Source of the DNA: Gnetum montanum
Taxonomy: Eukaryota > Streptophyta > Gnetopsida > Gnetales > Gnetaceae
Assembly: GCA_015680685.1 (NCBI GenBank)
Contig: MNCI01004786.1
Span: 113,648-177,647, forward strand
Length of the DNA: 64,000 nt
Reading direction: 5' to 3'
Part shown: in pieces, positions 55,225 through 64,000 of the stretch
How positions within the stretch are numbered: the first letter of the stretch is position 1
Layout of the letters: the number at the start of each line of letters is the position of its first letter
Position numbers and translations under genes: made by a program
Notes under the pieces: model-generated
The model's database searches: none
What the model saw: the letters and a program-made list of their open reading frames with translations, nothing else
What the model was told of the DNA's origin: nothing

Positions 55225-56189
55225 TGATGAGTAGTGAAGGTACCCCTATGCTTAACCATATGAATCATGAAGCATTAATGCACAATCCAGTCGAATTCTT
55301 TGGATTCTATGTCTTCCGATACACTAGTTGTCTAGGAAGTGAACCTCGCCATAATGGTCATTTGTTGTCTTTCCAATTACACTTGTGATGTATAAAGGTG
55401 TGGTTAAGTGTAATTAAGGCATATGATTTTTATTGTTTTATGTTTTATGTTCTTTAGCACTTAAATATAGAGATCAAGTATTTTAATAACTAATTTAATT
55501 TAACTACTTTACTAGTCTCTAACTAGTCCTAACATAAGCATCTGGTCCCACTTTCCATACACATCCTGAATCCATGTATACACTACTAGGTTACCAAGCG
55601 CTACGCTACTGGGAGCACCAAGCAATAACACTCTGGGATTACCAAGTGAATACATGTTTATGCTCAAAGTAATTGTACTTATGTGTTTAATCTATTTAGC
55701 TTAGATAATTAACTAATCACCTAAAGTATAATTTAGCTTAATTAATTGCATATTTAATGAAAAAAATGAATGCATAAATAAATCATTAATCTATTCTAAG
55801 TGCTGCAAGGTTTGATCAAAAGGCTTATCTTTATTACCGTACACACTGGTGTGGTTCAAGTACAACAATGCTAGAATAAAGACATGTACACTTTCTAACT
55901 CCTACTATGGGCACTCAGAGAAATATTCTAACTTTCAAATAGAAAAATTGCAAGAGCTTTGCTACTAATATGACTTGATCCCCCCATAAACATAGTTGTG
56001 AGCACGTATTTATCATTTTTATTACAAGGCTATGTCAACGGGGCCATGTCAATGTAGCGTTTGCTACATCGATGGGGCCGTGTTAACATAGTGTTTGCTA
56101 CATCAGCGTGGCCCCATCAATGGAGAAACACCACATAAATGGGGCCCCATTGATGGGGTTCAATCGATGTAACACTTTGATGCTCATTA
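55225..56189 (-). repeat. 3' LTR of P
   Basis: 965 bp. Starts TAATGAGCATC (TG changed to TA) at 56189 and ends at TGATGAGTAG, 55225. Words at 56036-56170: GCTACATCGATGGGG, GGGGCCCCAT, CAATCGATG. Three CTTGGTAA-CCCAG-type repeats lie at 55580-55650. Confidence 0.9.
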
Positions 56190-56208
56190 TACCCTCATGA
56201 CTAAATGA
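56190..56208 (-). promoter_or_regulatory. Polypurine tract of P
   Basis: Minus strand TTTAGTCATGAGGGTA before the 3' LTR; one G changed to A. Confidence 0.75.
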
Positions 56209-56349
56209 AAACTCATCTGAGTTCTTTTACAAAATTCGAAAGGTATGGGATTATTGATTGACACTTGACATAACAAAGCGACATAACAAAACTGAGTGCC
56301 CAAGTGTACAAATCAACAAATTACAAAAATTGTGTTGTTCATGACACAA

Positions 56350-59313
56350 AATTGAACATCATGACATGACTACATAAAATTGGATAGCACATCCTCTGAT
56401 GGCATGAAGACGATGGAGAAGATTAGACAGTCCCAAGTGATGGAGGCTTCTATTATTCTGAAGGACCTTCACTAGCTTTGAGCATGTGCAGTAGTTGAGG
56501 TGGTTGTGGCTATTCTGCTAATGCTGCAAGCTCCAATGGAAGGTAAAAGGCATCCAATAGTACCTTCATCTTCTCCTTCTTACTCTGGAAATCATTCATA
56601 GTCCATGTGGCATTGCCGATGTGGGCTAGAATGGGGATATCCCATTACTGGGAACATCTCCTTTACATTGAAAAATTAGGCAATGAACTATTTTCATTTG
56701 ACATCAAACACCCTTATTGTGTTCTACAGCTCTTGGTAAGTCATTCATTCTTCTAGCTAGGTTCTCAGTGGTAGATCTTTGATAATGTATTTGCCCTTGA
56801 GAACTTCAAGTTTAGTGTTTTCCATCGCAAGCTTTTGCTTGATGTATTTGTGATGCTTGAACTTGGCCTCATACAACAAGGACTAGCTGGCCACCTACTT
56901 TTCTAGTTCTAACCATAGCCATCCAACAATCAACATGGCCAGATTCGCATATTAGAGATTGGCAAGCTCCATGTATTCCATCATCTCCTCAATCTACAAG
57001 TCCTTTATGTGGATTTTTACCTTGTTGAAGCCATCCATCCCATCAATGATAGGTTGCCAAACTTCTCTTCCTTGCTAGAGTTACTAGAGGGCTTCATTCA
57101 CTTTCACCTTCACCAACTGGATGTGTTTTTCATTTACTTCTTTTGTAGACTGACCTACTCTCTTTAATGAGCTTTAACTCTCTCAAATTTGAGAGCCTTT
57201 GATTTCCAGGAAACTACTTCGATCATAGTTTTCTAGCAAAATGCACAAACCTCCTCCATGGAGAGGTTTCTATTTTTTGCTACCAATCTCCTCAATTTTG
57301 TGTTTTCTATGGCTAGTTGCCCTTGCTATTGATGGATGAAATCAGTTAATTATTGTTTGTGCTCATCAACATTCCATAGGCGATGGTTCTTTACAGTCAA
57401 TTGTACATTCTCCTGGTGGGTCTAATCCAAGGCCTTCTAAATTTTGTGTTGTATGGCCTCTACTAAGGATCAATAAAACACCACCATCTCCATTGCACCC
57501 TCAACCTATTTTAGTTTAATGTGAAGTTATTCAATAATTCTATCTTTTGTCAATGTCAAGTTGAGAAATACAAGGTCAGCAATTTGGGCTCTTGATTTGA
57601 CAACTTCAATGGCCAAGAATTCATTCAACTCCTTGGCTATTTCAAATTGTCCCTCCAAGATGATGTTTTTGCCCCTTTCCTCTAGCAACTCTAATTAGGT
57701 TGCATTAATATTTTTTGAAAAATCAAAGACATCAAGAAGTGGTTGCCTAGCTCCCACTAGTTAGTCTAGCAATTCTTCATGTTGTGCTACATTTATCCTA
57801 CCGCTTGTGGTTCCTGCAGACGTCTGCACATCCTTGAGTGTAGTGATGTCTGGTATAGATGCTACAACTACATTGAGTGTTTCAGCTATTCGGTCAACAA
57901 CCATCTTTTCTACTATCTCCTAGCCTTTGTGTTGCATCACCAATATTATTGCTCCCTCACCTTCCTCCAAACACACTAAGAAGGTTGTGGCATTTTCAAA
58001 AATTTCTAGGAGTGGCTGTTATCTTGTGAGAGATACCATGACCTCTCTAGTGCTAAGATTCAATCTTGTGGGGAACTGCACTCTTTGAGCTAAGAAAATA
58101 GATCCACCTCCACCCATCAAGCTAATTATTCAGGCCACCTCATTTAGGTGATTCATTACCAATCTGTACATGGATGGGTCCCTACCAGTCATGCCTGCTT
58201 ATTGATTTTGTTCACTCAAGAGTCATTATCAATATTTGTGCAATTGTTGGGCTGTTGCAACGACATCTAGCTTAGTTATTTGAGTGGCAGGTGGAGATTG
58301 TGGTTGCTACTCCTCTTCTTGAATAGTAGTTGTAAGCATTTTATCTTTCATTATTTCTATCCAATTAGTGACTAGGGCATGCCTGAAAACATCATTCATA
58401 TAACAAACTATTCCTCCCCTCTAATAGAGTTTTCTAATGATGCATGGAAAGGAGAGTGCCTTCCTTCCACATTCATTTTCTTTAAACCACTTCTCCATCT
58501 CTAGATAGCTTAGTTGTGAAAGGTTAATAGGGAATCTCCCACTTAGAGCAGTGCATGATCAGGCAAAAAAGGTAACGATTTTTCTTAGCCTCACCATGGG
58601 ATTGAGGTGGAAGGCTACAATCTTGTAGTGGATCCTTTCTATTGGTGTGAGTGCATCAAACTCCTGATAGTCAACACCATAGCACTGTCACATCCATTAT
58701 TTCTTGATGCTAAGGTCTACCTACATTGGAATCTCAGTAAGACTTGCCCTAGTTTCTAGCAACCTAAGCACTTCAGCAATGGCCTACATTGGAATCTCAG
58801 TAAGACTTGCCCTAGTTTCTAGCAACCTAAGCACTTTAGTAATGGCCTACATTGAGTAGGACACTGAGATGTCCTTGATTTTTACCATGGATCTAGGCTA
58901 CCTATTGTTCCAAAATAAAAATATCTCTACCATATACCACTCCCTAGTGGAAGTGATGATTGGCCACATGGAAGAGATTTTTAGTTGGTCTTGCACTTCT
59001 TTTGGCACTTGCTCCAAGAAAGGGTGAAAGTTTAACTCCTGGAACATCATTTTTTGGACCTCCCTTAATCTAATCTGATTTAGGCAAGCTTTTATCAAGG
59101 TCACCTCGAGATTTTCTTATTGAATTGGTGCATCATCCCTATGGAAGTGTTCTGTTGCTATTACTGGTTCTGAAATCTGTTGAATAGATTCCACCTTGGC
59201 CTCTTCCCTAAGAGATTCTACTTAGGCTTATTCTTAGCTCCTTCCGATTCTAGGCATTTCTCCCTTGGTTGAGATGATCCTGCTTCCTACATGTGCTTTT
59301 CTTTTGGTGCCAT
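56350..59313 (-). pseudogene. Envpos ORF of P
   Basis: ATG at 59313 (MAPKEKHM), after GTGATCGCAG. The 59104-58898 frame reads LREVQKMMFQELNFHPFLEQ and SSMWPIITSTREWYMVEIFL, aligned with VLQELNFGPFLEH and WPIITASGEWYLGE of M. The helical C-terminal half follows to about 56350. A 63-bp in-frame tandem duplication lies at 58721-58846. Many stops. Same layout as M and N. Confidence 0.7.
58721..58846. repeat. 63-bp (21-codon) tandem duplication
   Basis: CTACATTGGAATCTCAGTAA starts at 58721 and at 58784; the copies differ at two bases near the end (TTCAGCAAT against TTTAGTAAT). A third start at 58847 is the original continuation. Confidence 0.95.
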
Positions 59314-59616
59314 CTGCGATCACAACACATCCATGAATTAGTAGATACAATGTGTAACTTAAAATTTTTGAATACCTTCTCTCGTTAGTTAGTTACACTT
59401 TGGCTAAGGCTGGACCATGGTAGATTAATTATTTTGTTATTATTTTATTAATTTTTTATTGTTAATTTCATCAGAGCTTGTTGGAAAGGTTTAACTCTTA
59501 TAATTTGGTGTTTAATAGTTGATTTCTTAGTTAAACCTTTGTGGGAGTTAGAAAAAATGGTGAAAATTTTTCCATCAAAACTAGCACATTTATGGCCCCA
59601 ATGACGAAGAGCTTAC
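59314..59616 (-). other. Candidate leader intron (P)
   Basis: Donor AAAAG/GTAAGC at 59616 and acceptor GATCGCAG ending at 59314, 303 bases. Confidence 0.45.
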
Positions 59617-59761
59617 CTTTTGTAGCTACAAGGTCAAATAATGAAGTGATTTGAATAAACGATTAGGAACTTATGGGCTCTAGAAGATTCTGGGATCTGA
59701 AAATTTGAAAAACTCCCTTGGCATTTGTGAGAAAATGTAAAAATTTCTAAGCGAGGTTATG

Positions 59762-59806
59762 CCTATATATAGAATTTTTTTGCTACATCAATGGGGCCCC
59801 ATACAC
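59762..59806 (-). promoter_or_regulatory. Internal U3-like promoter module (P)
   Basis: Minus strand ATGGGGCCCCATTGATGTAG, then CTATATATAGG, mirroring GCTACATCGATGGGG and GGGGCCCCAT in its LTR. Confidence 0.55.
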
Positions 59807-61370
59807 AAAGCTTGGAGGGAAAATTTTGAAATATAAATATTTAAAATATATATATAATGAATTTTTCAATGAATTTGGAGTCCATGGAGTCCAAGAAAAG
59901 CCAATAATATGAGTAAATCATTGAAGAGCATCTTTGAAAGCTCAAAAATTAAAAAATTCAATGAAGAATGTCTTTATTGAATAAAATATGTAAAAGAGCA
60001 CATGGTTTGATGTAGAAGATAGGTGTGCAAAAGATTTTGATTGTAAGAATGCCTAAGGATAAAGTGCTTAATGAACCCAACCAAGGGATATGCAAGTGGA
60101 TCCTCCCCATAGTAGGCACATACCTTGTTTTTCCTTGCATAAACTCAACCTAAGTTTATGGGCCCCATAGGTGATTAATGGTTAATGGAAGTTAACGACC
60201 AAAACTCATAAGAGTCTACCTAAGAATTCAAGTACATCATACCAAGACACTGAATTGAGAACATGGACTTTGGCAATGAGGTGAATTACAGTCAGCAGAG
60301 ATGGATGATGGAAAAGGTGGAATGGAATTCAAACTTGAGGTCATAAGAAGTCCCTTATAGAGATTTGTAGTTAAAATGACCTGAGAAGATCCATCCTTAG
60401 TCCAAACCAAAACCAACCTCTTTTAGTGACTTCACATCACTACTCCAAGACTAATCCATCCCCTCGAGACACAAGAGTGCATCCATAGAACAACCACTAT
60501 TCCATAAAGAGAAGAAAAGAGAAGTAAAAAGTGAGAGAGGGCCTTAGTTAAAGGGGACATTTAAGCATGGGTAACATGTCTTTCTAGTCCCATAACCAGT
60601 GCTTGTAGCCCATTTATTTGTCTAAGGGATGTGTTTTGAATTCCCATCATGTTTTGTTTTTTTCTCTCTTTTTTCTTTCTTTTTGTTATTTTTTTCTTCT
60701 TTGCTTTTTTTTTTTTTTTTGGATGAGAACCACACCATGCAAAGACTTTATTTCACTTCCTGTTATTAGAAGACATGGAATGGTAAGAAGTCTATGAAAA
60801 CACCCAAGCATCCAAGTAAGTAGAAGAGTACAAAGAGTATTGAGTCCCCTTGAAGTCACACCTTTTATAAACCTTTGAATCCTTTCCAATTTTAGAAACT
60901 ACCAAGGTCACAAATTTATTAAAAGTTTATTAAATGAAAAGGGATCTCAACTTTCTAGAACAAGGAAAACCATAGAGTTTGTGGATGGGTGGATGTTGTG
61001 GACTCACTGCCTATTCCATGAAAAAGAAACCATGGCTTAGCCATTTACACAAAAATTTAAAAATAGAAACCAGACATTAGCAAACAAAAAATTAAGCACA
61101 AACCACCATTAGTAAGACCTACAACACCATTGTCTTGTTGGCATAAAGCACATTTATTAGCAAAAATTTGAAAAATCACACTCAAACAGAACAAAATAAA
61201 ATATATAAGAAAGTATAAAATATTCAAGAAAGATTTAATTGTACTAATGATGGTGTAAAACAAAAAATGATGTCAAATAGGAAAAATTTTAAAAGTAAAA
61301 AAGGTGTAAAATAAATAATTATAAAGATAAAAATGTGAAAAACAAAAAATAGAAAAACTAAGGAGCCTCA
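59807..61370 (-). other. P post-integrase spacer
   Basis: Non-coding. Block A 60092-60116, block B 60843-60866, a long T-rich tract at 60650-60720, and the CACACCATGCAAAGAC segment near 60731 shared with M. Confidence 0.55.
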
Positions 61371-61379
61371 TGTATGATT

Positions 61380-62690
61380 AGCATAGATGGTCATCTCCCC
61401 CATGATTGAGTTGAAACGAGGAGATCTGAAAAATTGAGCATGGTTGTCCATCCGTTGAGGTATTCATTGCACTAACTCGCATGGGCTCATGTAAAGGCTT
61501 TATCTATTGGATGTTGACCAACTGCTTTTTATTTGGGCTCTCAGGTTTGTATATGGTCATGGCCCCAGAAGGAAAGGCTTCATTAATTATATAAGGTCCC
61601 TTCCACAATGTTTGGAACTTTGTTTTCTGGGGTATGTGTGTGGGGTTCCAATAGAGAACCTTATCTCCATGTTGAAATTTTACTTTCTATATCCTAAGGT
61701 CATGTCATTACTTGTTAAATGCCTTGTGTGCTTCATTCAAAGATAGTGCTACTAATCAATTTTTGTCTAGCACATTCAAGTTAATAAATCTTTCTTTTTG
61801 TTCTAGATTTAGGTCAAGATTCAGATCATAGGTTGTTGAGAGTGTATAGAGCTTAGATTGAATTGGAAGCATTGGAAGTTTTTCGTACATCAACTCATAG
61901 GGAGAGTAGCCAATAAGGAGTTTCCATGTTGAGCAGTAGGCCTAAAGGGCATTGTTGAGTTTTGTGTTGTAGTCTCTCCTATATTTGCTAATAATTCTTA
62001 TTAGAATCTTTGTAATTTCCTTATTAGTTACCTCTACTTAACCATTGGCTTGGGGGTGATAAGGTGTTGTTAATTTATGTTCAACCCCCAAGTGTTGGAA
62101 GAGTTTTCAAAAAGTGGCACTTGTAAAATGAGTTCCATTATCAAAAATTAGTGCACGTGGCACACCAAACCTATTTACAACATTTTGTTATACAAATCTA
62201 GCAACAGTGGATGATGTATAATTGGTAACAACTGCTACTTCTACCCGTTCACTGTAATAGTTGATGACTACAATGATGTATGCCTTTCCATTGAACATGG
62301 ATGTGATGGGACCCATGAAGTCTATGCCCCATATGTCAAAGGGCTCTAGTGGTTGAATTCACTATTGAGAACCCTCCATTCGAGCAACCATCCCATCATC
62401 TCATTGACAATGCTCATAGGATTGAACAAACTCTTGGACATCCTTGAAGATTGTAGGCCAATAGTATCCTACCATTAGGACTTTTATGGCCATGTGTCTC
62501 CCAACATAGTGGCCTCCATAGGGGCCTTCATGAGCATCTTAGAGAACACACAATTAGTCCGTATCAAGGACACACCAACAAATCAAGCTATCAACACACA
62601 TCTTGTAAAGGTGTCCATTGATTTCAATGAAGTACTTAGCCCGATGAAAAAAGTATTGTTTCTTTCTAAAGTTTAGATCTTGTAGCATTT
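61380..62690 (-). pseudogene. Integrase of P
   Basis: Minus strand: EGPYGGHYVGRHMAIKVLMV at the zinc-binding end, then ALIFDNGTHF, where the second catalytic Asp is kept but the preceding Ser is Phe. C-terminal VLYWNPTHIP-like sequence and an end near 61393 with an AATCATGGGGGAG segment as in M. Several stops at Trp and Gln positions. Parallel to integrase of M but differently damaged. Confidence 0.8.
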
Positions 62691-62760
62691 CTTGAGTCAG
62701 AAAATAAGTGAGGATGTCATTATACGAAATGCTTTGGACCAGTCTGGTGCATCTAGAATT
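62691..62760 (-). other. RNase H deletion junction in P
   Basis: On the minus strand the sequence passes from the RT end (a PILDAPDWSKA-like segment) to NDILTYFLTQEML, which in M lies after RNase H. Roughly 460 bases present in M (28453-28915) are absent. Confidence 0.8.
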
Positions 62761-63990
62761 GGAGTTTCTATGAGTTTGTCCTTTAGCTATTAGAATACAT
62801 GTTCACACTCCTTGGTCCAGATGAATGGAGCATCTTTCTTTGTAAGTTTAACCAATGAATTTGCAATCTTAGAGAAATTCTCTATAAATTACCAGTAGTA
62901 GCCAGTGTGTCCACGAAATGACTAGGCATCTTTGACTATCTCTAGTTGGCATGTGATTTCTTGGATGATCCTTATCTTTCTTGGGTCTACCTCAATCCTT
63001 TCCTAAATAATTTTATGCCCTAATACTATGTCTTCCTATACCATTAAATGGCTTTTCTACCAATTGAGCCTAAGATTTGTTTCAATACATTTTTTTAGTA
63101 CTTGCTCAAGGTGATCCAAGGCTTGCTCAAATGTAGTCCCATAGGTAGAGAAGTCATCCATAAATACTTCTATCCTACTACCAATTTACTATTGAAAAAT
63201 ACTAAGGACCAAGTGTTGGAATGTTACAGGGGCACTACACATACCAAACAACATTTTGCAATATGTGAAAGTCCCCCAAGGACTCATGAATGTTGTTTTG
63301 GTCTAATCTTTTAACACAATCTGGATTTGGTTATAGCCACTATAACCATCTAAGAAGCTATAATAATAATGCCTAGATATAGTGTCCAACACTTGGTCTA
63401 CAAATGGCAATGGAAATTAATCTTTAAATATTTCCTTATTCAGCAGCCTAAAGTTGATGTAGACTTGCCACTTATCATCTTTCTTTGGCACAATTACGAT
63501 TAGGCTAACGCACTTACTATCCATGATGGGATAGATGAACCTTGCCTTGAGGAGTTGTTCTATTTCCTCTTTGACAATCTACTTCAACTTGGTGTTCAGT
63601 CGTCTTTATGGGTGCCTTCTTAGCTTCATGGCTGGGTTAGTGTAGATACAATGCTAGCATATCCTTAGATCGATTCTAGTCAGTTCAAGATATGACCAGG
63701 CAAAGGATATTGGTCATTTGTTGACCACCTTCAACAACTTATCTTTTTATTTAGGAGCAAGATTTACATTGATTATAATTGACTTTCCATTGTTTAAAAA
63801 TGCATACTTCATGCTGGCTAGTAGAGTTTTTAACTCTAGGGGATCTTATTTGAAATTATTGGGGATTCCCATCTCTTCCCAACAAGTATCATCATCTTCA
63901 TCATCAAAGAGTTGGTGATGAACTTGCTCAAGTTCATCCATGCTTTTGACATATGCATATGTGAAGCTCTCAGTAGGTTCCATGCATAAT
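62761..63990 (-). pseudogene. Reverse transcriptase of P
   Basis: Contains VYINFR-like block, a YYSFLDGYSGYNQI-like block (63340-63365), MSPWGTFTYCKMLFGMC, IEVFMDDFSTYGTTF with the catalytic residues intact (63151-63180), LEQVLKKCIETNLRLNW and GHTGYYW. Stops after LNW and YYW are at the same places as in M. RNase H is deleted downstream. The upstream end joins the protease linker at the window edge. Confidence 0.85.
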
Positions 63991-64000
63991 GTGCTACTAT

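Larger units (their letters stand above)
55225..64000 (-). mobile_element. Element P: Athila-like element, runs off the right edge
   Basis: 3' LTR 55225-56189, polypurine tract, envpos ORF, U3-like module, spacer, integrase, RNase-H-deleted junction, reverse transcriptase to the window end. Inserted in the gag of N. The left flank 55220-55224 is ATAAG; its partner is outside the window. Confidence 0.9.

Noticed and set aside
55580-55650. tRNA-like sequence in LTR R/U5 (GGTAATCCCAG repeats)
   Set aside because: No cloverleaf arms or B-box (GGTTCGANTCC) are present.

Overview
The window is nuclear DNA from a land plant with a large, repeat-rich genome. The evidence is degenerate Ty3/gypsy LTR retrotransposons of the Athila and Tat types nested inside one another, a primer-binding site complementary to plant tRNA-Asp, a plant-type PPR fragment, and almost no intact reading frame. 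Depth of nesting suggests pericentromeric or other heterochromatin. I cannot name the species. No bacterial genes, rRNA, tRNA or CRISPR were seen. Identities are judged by eye.

Layout. 1-4.4 kb: low-copy-like DNA with exon remnants of an FCP1/NIF-like phosphatase, a 114-base assembly gap and a PPR remnant. 4.4-7.8 kb (+): a decayed protein with a C-terminal coiled coil, ending at a polypurine tract. 7.8-about 13 kb (-): 'T', a Tat/Ogre-like element with gag and protease but no reverse transcriptase. 13.4-17.4 kb (-): 'G1', a gag-only element. 17.4-19.9 kb: AT-rich, unassigned. 19.9-64 kb: one nested stack.

The stack is read from target-site duplications. 'N' (-) is the oldest; its 3' LTR (19935-20607 and 48785-48999) is split by 'H' (+, 20608-48784, TSD GAAAT/AAAAT). 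The 5' LTR of H is split by 'M' (-, 20959-34373, TSD CTAGA), the most complete element. The gag of H is split by 'G2' (+, 35739-42341, TSD ATAAG), and its gag-protease region by solo LTR 'S' (44075-45071, TSD TCCAT). The gag of N is split at 55225 by 'P' (-), which runs off the right edge. M, H, G1, G2, N, P and S share LTR ends (TGATGAG...CTCATCA) and a tRNA-Asp primer site where one is visible, so they are one Athila-like lineage in autonomous and pol-less forms.

How the parts work. M and P carry or carried gag, protease, RT, RNase H and integrase, then a roughly 2 kb spacer and a roughly 1000-codon ORF in the env position ('envpos ORF'). H, N, G1 and G2 lack RT, RNase H and integrase and would have depended on enzymes supplied in trans. 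The main unexpected signals are: (1) a U3-like module with a TATA box ahead of the envpos ORF in M, N and P, matching the palindromic word family of each element's own LTR; (2) internal copies of the polypurine-tract sequence, read in different frames; (3) conserved spacer blocks; (4) hypervariable palindromic U3 modules.
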